A stretch of DNA of 64,000 nt, taken from assembly GCF_047948215.1 (NCBI RefSeq), contig NC_134457.1, forward strand, positions 85,825,398 to 85,889,397, in the 5' to 3' direction. The notes beneath the pieces were generated by a model that worked only from the letters and a program-made list of their open reading frames with translations, was not told the DNA's origin and searched no databases. Origin of the DNA: Lycorma delicatula. Lineage: Eukaryota > Arthropoda > Insecta > Hemiptera > Fulgoridae. The number at the start of each line of letters is the position of its first letter. Within the stretch, counting starts at the first letter, position 1. Of the stretch, positions 48,408-60,048 are shown piece by piece. The position numbers were made by a program, and so were the translations under genes.

Positions 48408-49540
48408 TACGAGGAGGTTCCAAAACGTAATAAAACAGCTGCAGTCTGAAAAAATTTAATTTTCAATCTACATTTACATGTTACTTTTCAAAGTAGGCTT
48501 CCTTAGTGCAACACACTGTTTTCAACGTATGATCCCTTTTTCAAACACGAAAAGATTTGCCGACTGAGCGAGATGGGGGAGCACATTATCGTAATGAAAC
48601 GAAGTCTTTCGGATGTTTTTTCTGAAGTGAGTCATCATTATCTTCAGCACATTAATATACCAGATAGCATTAACAGTAATCCTTGTAGGTGCCTGATGTT
48701 GATAAATAAATACTTCATGGTCAAAAAAAATGATCATCTTGAATTTATCCGTGCTGCGCACCCTTCGTTTTTCGGAGATTGTAAAGAAGTTGTCTTTTAT
48801 CGGGGGCTTCGTTATTTCATCTCAGGGTCATAATGGAACATCCAAGAGTTGTCAGCGATTCTCACCGTATGCATAAAACGTGTTCCTTCCTTCTTGTAAC
48901 GAGCCAACAATTCTTCGCAGACGAACACACGGTACTTCATTTGCGTAGGCATTAAGAGTCGCGGAACCCAACGACATTCAACGCATTTTGCATTCATCCG
49001 CTCACTCAAAATGTTATGTTCACTGTTTTTTGAGATGTGTAGCAATTTTTCCAAATGCCACATACGAATACAGCGACCTTATCGAATGATATCGCTCTCT
49101 GTATTCGCTATAACATCGTTAATCGACGTGCTTGGTCATCCCGCTCTGTCATGCTTCCACGCTCTCACGTCTGGCTAAAAATGCAGCATTCCAAAGAAAA
49201 CATTGCACGGACGTGAAAACATGTTTAATTTTGTGCACAGAGTTACATACACTCTTTATTAAATGATTCTTTCCAAATTAAAAATTTTTCGGGAGCTGAC
49301 ATTTTAATCTGTTACAAAAGTAAATCGCGTAATAACGTTACAATTTTTTCCATGGTAGTCTATATTATTCAATACACTTTGCGCGAACGATCACTGACAC
49401 TCAGGTACTATTAACAAACTTGACATCGATATGGGAAGTAGATAACACATCTGGGTACTTGTATGGGTACAGGAATGCCACTTTGCGCTTTAAATTTACT
49501 TGTGAAAAACAGTTTAATTACTTTTTGGACCGCTCTTGTA
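48408..49540 (-). mobile_element. Complete mariner element with TIRs and TA duplication
   Basis: Left end TACGAGGAGGTTCCAAAACG and right end, in reverse, TACAAGAGCGGTCCAAAAAG. After the flanking TA they agree at about 16 of 22 positions, then share TAAT. TA is present at both boundaries, as expected for the mariner target duplication. The body is 1,129 bp, a normal full length, with the transposase gene on the minus strand. Confidence 0.85.
48500..49353 (-). pseudogene. Mariner transposase, inactivated
   Basis: Cut-and-paste transposase of the mariner group. The best start is ATG at 49353 (MEKIVTLLRDLL), 185 bp inside the right terminus, followed at once by a stop. Further blocks: SMTERDDQAR near 49160, VECRWVPRLLMPTQMK at 48975-48930 (normally WVPR-LT--Q), EELLARYKKEGTRFMHTV near 48915-48865, RIADNSWMFHYDPEMK at 48860-48815 (normally GDETW--HYDPE: the first catalytic block has lost its motif), and HYDNVLPHLAQS near 48600-48570 (normally HDNA-PH). 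Frameshifts lie between blocks. The final SPDLAPSDF-type block is not legible. Confidence 0.82.
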
Positions 49541-49928
49541 TCATATTTGTAGTCAAAGTAAAAAGCGGAAAGTTAGATTAAAAACAGTCAAAACCTTTTA
49601 AACTTTCCATTTGAACCTGACTAAGTTAAACAATAATTTAAAGACAATTTTTAACAATTTTAAAATTCTATATTATTCGATTTGGCCTTCTACTTTTATT
49701 AAAAATGTGTTATCATTTTTAATGGGGTAAGTTTCTTAACTGTGGGTTTTTTCTTTGCAATTTTATATGAATGTTTGGGTCCTAACTTATTCAATTACCT
49801 TTATAGTTGTAACACAATATTTTTTGATGGTAACTTACATTTGATCGTGTAAAAACTTTGATCCATAAAATAGGGAATAATCTACTTTTAATAAAATTTT
49901 TATTTTCATACTTTAAAAAAAAGTAATT

Positions 49929-50902
49929 ATATATAGAATGTTTCTAAAATGGTGGGCTGGCTATACTACAATTTATCCTTTTACTCCCCCTGTCTGCCAT
50001 TTTGTTATTTTTATATAATAATTTATATCTCAAGTTCGGATAGACGAATCACATTAATATATGGTAAGCGTCTTTGTAATAAAATTTTAAAATTATCAAA
50101 AAATCAGGACTTAAATTCCTTCGCAAATACAAAATGATGGCCATGTTTATTTTTCAATCCATTATATCTCCATAAATATAAGTTTTATCAAAATTTATGT
50201 TTGCTAAAATATTAAACCTGTGCTAAAATATTAAATATTGTGAACAAAATTACATTTAATCTTGAAAATCCGTTAACAAATAATCGAGCTATGGCAGAAA
50301 ATTGATGTTGTAATTATGTGTCTGTTTTCATATCCTACACTTTACGTTCAATTCGATGAAATATTAATTGTTTTTATTTATTGTTTTAATATTATTAATT
50401 GTTTATTGTTAATTATAAATTAGTAACAAATTAAGTAATAATTTTCTCACAATAATAGACCTAATAATTAACACAAAATTTCATCAATTTTCTCCCATAA
50501 ATCGATTATTTGTTAACCGATTTAAAAAAATAAAATGACACTTTGTTCAAAATAATAAAGCTTATTATTTTAACAAATAACATACATTTTGATAAAACTA
50601 ATATTTATGGAGGTATAATGGATTGAAAAATAAACATGGCCGCCATTTTGTAATTTGCGAAGATATTTAAGTCCTAATTTTTTGCTAATTTTAAAACTTT
50701 ATTACCAAGACGCTTACCTATTAATATGATTCATCTATCCGAACTTGAGGTATAAATTTTATATAAAAATAACAAAATGGCGGCCAGGAGAGAACGAAGG
50801 AGAAATTGCCATTTTTCCTAAGGATATTTTTTGTTTTGTTTTACAAGTAGAATCTGAAAAACTATAGTCAGCCCATCATTTTAGAAACACTCCCGATATA
50901 TA
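49929..50902. mobile_element. Foldback element, about 0.97 kb
   Basis: The whole element is an imperfect palindrome. Outer ends: GAATGTTTCTAAAATGGTGG (49937-49956) against CATCATTTTAGAAACACTCC in reverse at 50875-50894. Further in: GTTCGGATAGACGAATCA (50035-50052) against TGATTCATCTATCCGAAC (50729-50746), AAATGATGGCCATGTTTATT (50131-50150) against AATAAACATGGCCGCCATTT (50629-50648), and GTTAACAAATAATCGA (50272-50287) against TCGATTATTTGTTAAC (50502-50517). Arms are about 380-420 bp with a 175-bp loop. No transposase. Frames inside (49949-50137) are incidental. Confidence 0.85.
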
Positions 50903-50999
50903 TGTATATATATACACACAATGTATAAAATATATAGTAATACAAATATTAATTATTAACAAACAGAAAGATGTCTCTATTTCAAAAATTCGAGTAAGG

Positions 51000-51780
51000 T
51001 ATATGTTATATTCACGTAAAATTGTTGAATGAAATGAAGTAAACTGGAATTATGACGTCAAAGTAAAAAGAGTAAAGGAATGTACGATATAATCTGTGAG
51101 TATTTACACTTTCTAATACAGTATTTTAAACGAAATCAATAATCTGATTTTGTATTCTTTGATCTTTTTTTTTATATACGATGAAACGAAACGGTTCTAA
51201 AAATGTCTGCTAAAAACATTCTGTCGTAAAATAGCATGTATAAGAGAAACTTATTTTAAATCACACTATAATTTTTTTATGATTACTTTAATTATAAAAT
51301 AAATAAATAGATTTTTAAATTAATTAAAACCACCCTAAAAAAGTAGTCTCAATAAAAACAAAATATAATAACATACAGTAGAACACCGATTTTCCGGGCT
51401 GACCTTTGCAATGCCCAATCCGGATAGTACAAAAATTAAAAAAAGTTTTTCGTACATACTGAACATTTCATTATAATTTTTAATGGATATCACACTCAAT
51501 AAAAATATGAAAATATAAAAAATAAATGCATTTCAATAAAATTATAAATATACTCAAAACACACATACAGCGTAATAAAAAACAGATATATCAATACGTT
51601 ACAAAAAATACAAAAAGTAGAGATTTGCTAAGAAAGAGCTGGTTACCAGCGCTAGAAACATGCTAGTTTGAGCATGAACGCATTCTAATTTTTTTGAGTT
51701 AAACTCAAAAGTGCGATAGCTAAATATGGAAAATCTACATTATTTGAATTGAAGCAATAATCTTAATTTAAATAACAATA
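51000..51780. other. AT-rich intronic DNA
   Basis: Nothing recognised. Confidence 0.5.
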
Positions 51781-51781
51781 T

Positions 51782-51948
51782 GCCGGTCTCCGTGGCGCGA
51801 GTGGTAGCGTCTCGGCCTTTCATCCGGAGGTTCCGGGTTCGAATCCCGGTCAGGCATGGCATTTTCACATGCTACAAAAATTATCATTCATCTATCTCAT
51901 CCATTTAAGTAATACCTAACGGTGGTCTCGGAGATGGAATATAAAAAA
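51782..51948 (+). repeat. SINE family 1
   Basis: The best-preserved copy: GCCGGTCTCCGTGGCGCGAG start with box A (TGGCGCGAGTGG), box B (GGTTCGAATCC at 51835-51845), a CAGGCATGGCATTTTCACA junction, a body with ATTCATCTATCTCATCC and CCTAACGGTGGTCTCGGAG, and an A-rich tail. The head is tRNA-derived. The copies at 54395 and 62885 share the full length. Confidence 0.85.
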
Positions 51949-51949
51949 T

Positions 51950-53640
51950 AATTATTTAAATTCGATGCTATTTAGAAAATAAACTATTTCCTGTCCTTTA
52001 CCGATATTTATCACTATCTATTAGAAAAAGAGATAGATGAAAGTCATTTTCAATCCCACTTGCCCTAATAAAACTAACGATACCTCGTACGTTTTATATG
52101 TACTTATGATGCTGCACCTAAATAGGATGTAAACGATCTGCCATGAGATATAAATAACTCCCAGAAATTGGAAAGTAACTCCCAAAAATTGGCACTGAGA
52201 CACATTCTCACTGCTTCCTCCAAGGACTGGTAGTAGAGTAAATAGCATTACTGTCACAGAAAACAACTGCTCAGGTTGACAATAAGTTAGAAATTAATGA
52301 AGCATTATCAACTTCGTAATAGTTAATGATTGTAATTAATCGAAACTTAAACAAGAATTGCAAACGTGCTATTAAGAGGATTGCTTAATGAAGTATACTT
52401 TTAAAAAATTATAAAAACAAAACCATCTTTAAAAAAATGAAGGTAAAAACACAATACTTTTTCAAATATTTAAATTTCGATTTTTGTAAAATCAGCATAA
52501 AATTAAAAAAAAAAAACAATCTATTCTCTCTTGATTATCGGTGTCGACTTCAAAATATCGAAATTTAAAGAAAAGTTGTCAAAACATGATTTTTTTTTTG
52601 TTTTTAACTGAGCGTTTTTATTATGACACTTTGTCTAAAAGTTTATTTAGTTTTTATTTCTTTAAAACTATGTATGTTTATAAAACTGATGTCTATATAT
52701 AGAACAAAAGTAAATAAAACTTTGCAAGAAATGCAAAGGTATCAAACCGGCATATTTTGTAAAATAACAAGATGACTTAGAGGTAAACAAGTTGAACTAA
52801 TATCACATTGAAGAAATTAAGGTTCTCTGAATGACAATACGTGTATTATTTTTCATGCCTAGGTTTTATAAATAATTTTTTGAATTATCGTATGAAAATA
52901 CCTGGAGTATTAGTTTAATATGAGATAAAAATTCCATACTAAACAATTATGGAAAAAACATTTTTTAATTGTTATGATGGCAGCACTTTTTGTTTAAAAA
53001 ACTTCCACAAACTTTGTGTTGATAAAACTTCTTACGGAACCACTGGCTGAAATTCTTCCAAAAATAATATGGAAATCGATTTGTAGAACGAAGAGAAAAA
53101 CTTGAATATACATTAAAAGAAAAATAAATAAATAAAGAGCTTCCTCCTTCCTACTTTTTGAAGATTTTTAAGAATGACAACAGAAGTATTAGGGTTTTTT
53201 TTTAGACATTTGTATACAGAAATCTTGTTCTAAGATGGAAAGTTTTATAAAAAAATCAATAATCTATAAAATAACGCTGTTATGGAAATTAAGTATAAAC
53301 GAAATAATGCCTGTTTTTTAAATTAAATATTTCAAGAGAGAGAGAGAGATTGATGATGCATCTACGTCATATTATTATAACAATTTAGTAACTTGAAAAA
53401 CAAAAAAAAAAAAAAAAAATTAATCTCAATAAGATTATTGTTTTGTAAGCATTCTAAAAAATTTGTTCTTCTGTGATTTACTTTTCCAATAGTCCTATTA
53501 TATCATTACTAATGAGTTTGAAGATTAATATCCCGCTTCAGATTTGCTTTAAAAAATGTATAAAATCTATAAAAAAATATTTTATTTTAATCTTTATTCA
53601 CTTTTCTGTTAACATTTGTTCGTTTTATAAAGGATACATA
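51950..53640. other. AT-rich intronic DNA
   Basis: An 81-codon hydrophobic frame at 52021-52266 (minus) includes a near-repeated 24-bp phrase (AACTCCCA-AAATTGG at 52156-52194). A (GA)n run lies at 53334-53350 and a poly-A at 53402-53420. No supported gene. Confidence 0.4.
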
Positions 53641-55240
53641 TAGTGTCCTTAAAAGGTGAGGCCAAACGCTACGAAGTGATTCTACTTAACATACTGAAGA
53701 AAAAATGTCCAGTGAATGTAGGTCAGAAACGCATATTTTTCTGTCTGACATTTTGTGTTTTTAAGAACGATTGGAGATAATGCAATGAAATTTCTACTTT
53801 ATTTTAAATTAACATTTTTTAATAGGAAAAAAACGATACTCTTCGTTGACAAAATTTCAAAATGGCGGTAGTTTCAAGTTTTCAATCTTAAATATCTTAG
53901 GAATAATTAGATTTATGAAATGGGTTGTATTTTAAAGATTATGAAGCACCATTTGTGAACAATCCTTAGTTGTAAAACAGAGTTATTTCAAAACGTAGAT
54001 CTCAACCGATATAGCAGCTATCTTGTTTTTTTTTATTATCGTGACTCACTTGATAACTAAATCAAATTTTCTGATTAAAATTGCTAAAAATTCAAATTTA
54101 TGGATATTTAATAATAGTTATTGCAAGAGTATGTGAAATTTTGTTTGTTTTCTGATGAGAATCACAACAAATGTTCAATATATTCATTCTAACACAACAA
54201 TCCACACATTTAGTGATTGACGTACACCACTCAAAAATTCCTGGCTGCTCCCTGATTGTTTGAAAAGGGCGGAAAACTCTATCTCCTAACTGATGAACAT
54301 AAAGCATAAAGGTAATAGTAAGATGCATACATATATGAACATGAAACTGTTATGTTTACAAGTAAAAGAAAAACAATGCAAGTAAAAACAACCAGCCGGC
54401 CTCCGTGGCGCAAGTGGTAATGTCTCGACCTTTCATGCGGAGGTCCCGGGTTCGAATCCCAGTCAAGCATGGCATTTTTACACACGCTATAAATCATTCA
54501 TCTCATCCTCTGAAGCAATTCTAACAGGTGGTTCTGGAAGTTAAACAAAAAACAAACCGACTGTTTCAGTTGCAGTTTATCATAAAGTTAAAGGTTTATA
54601 TAGCCTTTATTATTAATAAAATTTGTTTGAATATGTAGTTTACATATTTTTTTAAATTTCATTTTCAAAATTTGTTTGAGTAAATTATGTATTTGATTTT
54701 CACATTTTTTTTGTTACTGAGAAATAATTTTTCTAAGCTATCTCTTACAATTATTAGATTTTCATAATGTTGAATTTTTAGCAATTTTAGTCAGAAAATT
54801 TAATTTAGTTATCAATTAAATCACGATAATAAAAAAAACAAGATCTCCTCCATATCGGTTGATGCCTACTTTTTGCAATAACTGTTGTTTTTCGTCAAAT
54901 TTTTATGACTAAGGTGTCATTTTTTTCACAAAAAAAGTGCTTCATAATTTTTATAATACTACATAACTTGATAAAACAAATAATTCCTAAGATATTTAAG
55001 AATGAAAAATTGAAACGACCGCCATTTTGAAATTTGTCAATGAAGAGTATTGTTATTTTTATCCTTTTAAAAAAATGTTAATTTAAATTAAATAGAAAAT
55101 TTTATTGCGTTATCTCCAAATAATTTTTTTCTTAAAAAACACAAAATGGCAGACAGACAGAAAAATATGCGTTTTCGGACTTATGTTCATTGGTCATTTT
55201 TTCTTCAGTATGTTAAATAGAACTTATAAAAGCCTGTGAA
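53641..55240. mobile_element. Foldback element, about 1.6 kb, with SINE inside
   Basis: Long inverted arms: ACTTAACATACTGAAGAAAA (53687-53706) against TTTTTCTTCAGTATGTTAAA in reverse (55198-55217); CATATTTTTCTGTCTGACAT (53732-53751) against the inverted ACAGACAGAAAAATATGCG (55152-55170); TTCAAAATGGCGGTAG (53858) against CGACCGCCATTTTGAA (55016); ATTAAAATTGCTAAAAATTC (54075-54094) against GAATTTTTAGCAATTTTAGT (54772-54791). Arms are about 450 bp. The 660-bp centre contains a SINE family 1 insertion. Related in motif and layout to the foldback at 49929. Confidence 0.82.
54395..54556 (+). repeat. SINE family 1 inside a foldback
   Basis: GCCGGCCTCCGTGGCGCAAG head, box B GGTTCGAATCCC at 54449-54460, GCATGGCATTTTTACACACG, the ATTCATCTCATCCTCTGAAG body and a TTAAACAAAAAACAAA tail. 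It inserted into the loop of the foldback after that element was in place, because the arms continue on both sides. Confidence 0.85.
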
Positions 55241-55375
55241 ACAGTATTTGAACAAAAATAATCTTGAAACAACTGCTTCATTAGGTGCTACTTAATCGGA
55301 AAATGACTAACTTTCAAGTAATATCGTAGTGTATATTTAGTTCTATAAGTGATAATTTCAGTCCGGTTATCTCCG

Positions 55376-55378
<3 letters not shown>

Positions 55379-55415
<37 letters not shown>
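55379..55415. repeat. (TA)n microsatellite
   Basis: About 18 TA units directly before a SINE head. Confidence 0.95.
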
Positions 55416-55420
<5 letters not shown>

Positions 55421-55510
55421 GATCTTCGTGGGGGAGTTGTAGCATCTTGGTCTTTCATTGGAGGTACCGGGTTCGAATGCTGGTCAGGCATGGAATTTTT
55501 CCATACTAAA
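55416..55510 (+). repeat. SINE family 1 head
   Basis: CCGTCGATCTTCGTGGGGGA, CTTGGTCTTTCATTGGAGG, GGGTTCGAATGCTGG and CAGGCATGGAATTTTTCC. The tRNA-like part is diverged, and the usual CTCATCC body is missing, as in the copy at 35540, which it resembles downstream. Confidence 0.7.
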
Positions 55511-55690
55511 AGTTTCCATTTACATATTCTAGCGTTCAAGTTTGTTTGTAAACTTCTATGGTGAATTAATTCAATAGTAAAAAAAAGAAAATCTTGTTGC
55601 AGTTGATATTTTCTTTCTTTTTTTATCCATTTATTTGATTAATAACGTTTGATCTTTAGATGAGTTGAAGCAGTATTGTAGCTTTGAACC

Positions 55691-55988
55691 CACCGGTTTG
55701 GTCTAGTGGTGAACCCATCTTCCCAAATCAGCTGATTTGGAAGTCGAGAGTTCTAGCGCTCAAGTCCTAGTAAAGTCAGTTATTTTTACACGGATTTGAG
55801 TACTAGATCGTGGATACCGGTGTTCTTTGGTAGTTGGGTTTCAATTAACCACACATCCCAGGAATGGTCGAACTGAGACTGTACAAGACTACACTTCATT
55901 TACACTCGTTCATATCATCCTCATTCATCCTTTGAAGTATTATCTGAAAAGTAATTACCGGAGGCAATACAGGAAAAAGAGAGAAAGC
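55691..55988 (+). repeat. SINE family 2, full length with target duplication
   Basis: About 300 bp: the head CACCGGTTTGGTCTAGTGGT (box A) and GAGAGTTCTAGCGCTCAAGTCC (near box B), then CGTGGATACCGGTGTTC, TTAACCACACATCCCAGGAA, ACAAGACTACACTTCATTTA, CATTCATCCTTTGAAG and a GAAAAAGAGAGAAAG tail. Flanked by ATTGTAGCTTTGA (55675-55687) and ATTATAGCTTTGA (55989-56001), one mismatch, consistent with LINE-mediated insertion. The open frame at 55827-56057 is incidental. Confidence 0.82.
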
Positions 55989-56001
55989 ATTATAGCTTTG
56001 A

Positions 56002-57620
56002 CGCATGAGGCACAGCCAAAGCTGCTTTCTGTGAGAGTACTGATGTTAGCAATATAACAGTCCCGTTGACGAACAGAGTGAATATATCAATTATAAAACT
56101 ATATTACTTGAATTTCAGTGGGTTTGATACACAAATTTATGATATATTATGCTCAGTAAAATAATCAAATGAACACCAGTTTATTTTTCTTGGCAAACCT
56201 GGCATAAGATTTTCATTATTTATAACGGTTGTGTAGTTTTCAGAATGACTTCTCACTAGTGTCCGATCGCTTACAATTGTATGATCATATTAATTAACGT
56301 AGAAATGCACCCTACACCTGGCATTAAAAAAATTTCTTCAATTTGTGTTCGTAATACGATTATGTAATTTGTATTATAAATCAACATTTTAAATAACGTC
56401 TTGAATGTTGTTTCATATCTTTAGAATTATGGACTAAATAATAAAAAAAATGGAAACTTTTTTTGCGTTAATACAAGATAATAAATCAGATAAATAATAT
56501 GAATTCGATTTTAAAAATATGAAGACGACCTTGAAAACAACTATCAAATCAAAAATTAAAAAGAAAATTATTATCGAGTAAACTTTAAAATTTGAAGTAT
56601 CTTTTTCTTAATAATCAAAACCTCATGTAATGAATCTGTTATCATAAATGTCATGTTGTTAGTACTTTATAAATCGAAAAAGAATAGAAATTGTAAGTAT
56701 ATTATCTGTGGATGAGAAATAAAAAAACAGTTTAATTTACCAAAAAAGATCAATACATCTTAAACTTGATGATCTCAAACATGAAGAATGAGAGAAAAAT
56801 GAAGGATAAATGAAGAAATGCAATTAGTATGACTGGGTTTGATTAGATGAGAAGGGGGGAAGTGGTCTAATATTCTTTCGATTAATTTCTGTGCTGTCAC
56901 TGTACTATCTTTGCTTGTATTTACTTTATTATTTTGTTTTGATGTAATCCTTTTAACTTCAAAAGGATTATGATTCTTTTCTACGTCTACTAATCAATCA
57001 TTAGATTCTTTATATATCTTTATACAATGCACTTGTTAGGATTAAAAGCAAGCATTAGGGTAAACAAAGCAGTTCACAATGCAGCTTAAATTGACCTAGC
57101 CAGCTATCCGGTGATAGCAAGGTGTTGTTCTTGGTCTGTAGAAAATAATCTTAGGTTTTTTTATTTATAAATGCTATTATATAAAGAGGTAAGTCTATTT
57201 TATTTCTCTGGAACTAATGAAAGATTACTTCACCGTAATTTTAAAAATTTACTTCTTCCAAAGCTATGATCATGTAGTGATTATATCGTTTTTCATTCCG
57301 ACCTCTCTGCCCTTTACCTCCTTTGACATATTATCTAATAATATGTCAAAAGATCATTACATAAAGAGTTTTTCCATTAAGGGTCATTTGTCATTTTAAA
57401 AATATATATTATTTCGAAAAATTGTCGTTATCTTCAATAACGTTATTTCAATCAATCTAAGGTAAAAAACCTACGATTAAATTTGGTACACGATATCTAA
57501 TAAATGGCCGCAGTGTTCTCTGTTATAAATATTAATTCTATGAAGTAAGTCTACATCACGTTTTCATATAATTGCGTTTTTATATAATCTTAAATAAAAT
57601 ATTTATGCTGGTTGACATTA
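56002..57620. other. AT-rich intronic DNA
   Basis: No gene recognised; the frame at 57217-57399 has no domain. Confidence 0.45.
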
Positions 57621-57629
57621 CAATATTAT

Positions 57630-57985
57630 TTATGCTGTTGATGTTCTGCCAACATTACATAACTCTGCTTTCAACAGCTTCAATATTCTACTAAAGAGCT
57701 TCAACTATTAGAAGATTATTAACATAGATTTGTCCCTTCACAAAAACCCAAAGAAAATAGTCAAGAGATGTTAGATTATATGATTTAAGTCTTAGACTGC
57801 ATTCTGTTTTGTGAGATAATACTGGGGATTTTTCCGTAATAATACAGTCGTTTGGTTCGTAGAGCCATCCTGCTGGAAATAAGCATCGTCCGACGTTGGT
57901 AAAAAGAAGTCTTATTAAATCGAGCAGTAGTGCTTCGCATTGATTGTAACCAGCAGTCTATTAATGTAATCCTTTTTATTGTGAA
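57630..57985 (-). pseudogene. Tc1/mariner transposase C-terminal fragment
   Basis: Minus-strand blocks: DFFLPTSDDAYFQQDGSTNQTT at 57920-57850 (catalytic FQQDG kept), then LTSLDYFLWVFVKGQIYVNN at 57760-57700 (normally SPDLTPLDYFLWG; the third Asp region is partly kept) and IVEAL near 57690. The first catalytic block and DNA-binding domain are absent. It is close in style to the families at 16829 and 26590 but not the same copy. Confidence 0.75.
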
Positions 57986-58129
57986 CAGAATAACACCTCA
58001 TTTTCAGATAGGTTGATAAATAACTGAGAGATGGTGAAATTGTTAAAGTGAATTGCAAAAGTTTTGAGTAAAAACAGGCATAAAATTACCTGACAAGACA
58101 ATTATATTTGATACATTTTGTTGATGTAA

Positions 58130-58390
58130 AGGGTTAATCTAATTAAAAGATTCAATAAAACTAATGTTTACTGATTAAAACATTTATACGGCCGCCATAT
58201 TTGAATTTCCGAAGGTAAAATTGTCAAAGTTATTTATTTTATAAAATTTGCTGTCGGGTATAAACAGAGTGATCAACTCAAGATGGCTACCATTGGAATC
58301 TTAGAAACTTGTTTTATGGGAAACATTGAAAAGGGAACCTTCCCTAGATTTTTCCATACATTAAAAATAAAGAATTATCACTATTGAAAT
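58130..58390 (-). mobile_element. Half of a foldback-family element
   Basis: ATAAAACTAATGTTTACTGA ... CATTTATACGGCCGCCATATTTGAATTTCCGAAG matches in order the right arm of the foldback at 50586-50668 (ATAAAACTAATATTTATGGA ... GGCCGCCATTTTGTAATTTGCGAAG). The partner arm is not found nearby, so it is a solo arm or a diverged relative. Confidence 0.55.
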
Positions 58391-58399
58391 CTTCGCCTT

Positions 58400-59570
58400 T
58401 CTAATACGGCGGTCAACTTCATTATTTCAAACGTATTTTATGATTTTATTGCATTTGTTTTTTTATTGCATCGCATATGTGGACGTCAGTCATAATAAAA
58501 TTTATTTGTGTAGCTGTCAAGAGACTACTATCAAGTTATCGAGTAGGATGTAAAAAGAGGTCGATTTTTAATTCAGATGCTTATCTGAATGATATCTGAT
58601 GTTATCTTCTAATACTAATAATTTTTTAATATTCTAAAATATACAAAAAACCGGCAATAAATTATATAACTTTCCCGGCTACGCTGGTCAGTTTATGCAA
58701 CTCATTTTTGAATTGCGTATTTGAATTTTTTCGATTTTCTTTTTATATTTGGGAGCTTCCTCTTCAGGAAAGGGTATTAAGTTAATTTAGTGATTATTCT
58801 TTAACAAAATAATTTTTGATCATTAAAAATTAGAAATTACGAAAATTGTTTTTTTCGTTTTGGCGGCTCCCATACTCAGGGGGAAGCATTCGGATAAAAG
58901 TAATTTTTAAGAAAATAATCCTTTTTTATAATACTCCCTAGTGGGGAAAATAAATATCAAACTTTTTTTTTTTTTTATCTAAAAAGATTAAGATACAGCC
59001 ATTATTCTAAATAAACAACGTTGTAATTTTCTGGAAAGAGAGTGAAAATTTTTGGCTAATCTTTTTTCACGAAATATTAAAGACTATCAAAGAATAATAT
59101 GTTTATAAATGCAATGATTAACTTGTGAGATGGATTTAATTTATGAATCTCTTTTTTTCAATTAAAAACACATTTTTTGTTACCACAGACATGAGTTGGA
59201 TGGACAAAAAGTTTTATAGTAATTTAAAAGCCAACCGATGTAAAAAATATAAATGAAAAAACTCTCATTAACTCCTCTTCTGAGGCAAGATATAGCTAAA
59301 AAGAGAAAAATATATAAAGTCACTTTTTGGGGGAGGGAGGTGAGTATTAAATAAAAACGTTTGGTAATTTTGATTACAAATAAAAAAAATAATTCCAACT
59401 TTTGTAAGAAGAACCTTTTGCTTAAATGAGTCGGTAAAGATTTTAAATCTTATTTCGGCTAAAACACCCCCATCCTTTTTTCCAGTTTTTACAAAAACTG
59501 AATCCATTCTTTTCTCCCGAAGGTAGTAACTATCTACCAAGCTTGAAGAAGAAAATAGGTCAACGGGATC
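58400..59570. other. AT-rich intronic DNA
   Basis: Two loosely similar GGAG-rich blocks (58749-58785 and 58862-58945) hint at an old ~120-bp duplication. Minus-strand frames at 59180-59540 have no domain. Confidence 0.35.
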
Positions 59571-59586
59571 CAGAGTTATAAGACCT
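59571..59586. repeat. 16-bp target-site duplication, left copy
   Basis: CAGAGTTATAAGACCT, repeated exactly at 59878-59893 on the other side of the SINE. Confidence 0.9.
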
Positions 59587-59877
59587 CTCTCTCTTTTCCT
59601 GTTTAGCCTCCGGTAACTACCGTTTAGATAATACTTCAGAGGATGAATGAGGATATGAGTGTAAATGAAGTGTAGTCTTGTACATTCTCAGTTCGACTAT
59701 TCCTGAGATGTGTGGTTAATTGAAACCCAACCACCAAAGAACACCGGTATCCACGATATAGTATTCAAATCCGTGTAAAAATAACTAGCTTTACTAGGAC
59801 TTGAAAGCTGGAACTCTCGGCTTTCCAAATCAGCTGATTTGAGAAGACGCGTTCACCACTAGACCAACCCGGTGGGT
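59587..59877 (-). repeat. SINE family 2 with perfect target duplication
   Basis: Reverse copy of the family at 55691: tail and CTTTTCCTGTTTAGCCTCCG at the left, CCACTAGACCAACCCGGTGG head at the right. It is flanked by a perfect 16-bp duplication and has intact landmarks, suggesting a fairly recent insertion. Confidence 0.9.
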
Positions 59878-59893
59878 CAGAGTTATAAGACCT
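59878..59893. repeat. 16-bp target-site duplication, right copy
   Basis: CAGAGTTATAAGACCT, identical to 59571-59586. Confidence 0.9.
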
Positions 59894-60048
59894 AATACTG
59901 GCCAACATACATACTTTGTATATATGTACATAGGTTACGTACAAACGTCTATCTGATAAAAATAGATTGTTTGAACTTTGAAGATTTGGAATAACAAATT
60001 TTTTCGCAGATTATTTCCGATTTATTTAAATAATCTTTTTTGTTAAAA

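Noticed and set aside
52021..52266. Hydrophobic 81-codon minus frame (SVTVMLFTLLPVLGGSS), as a possible membrane-receptor exon
   Set aside because: It contains a near-tandem nucleotide repeat, would interrupt a receptor reading that already joins without a gap, and has no supported splice partner.
49929..55240. Foldbacks as CRISPR-like or phage-type repeat arrays
   Set aside because: Only two arms per element, no regular short repeats or spacers, and a eukaryotic intronic setting.
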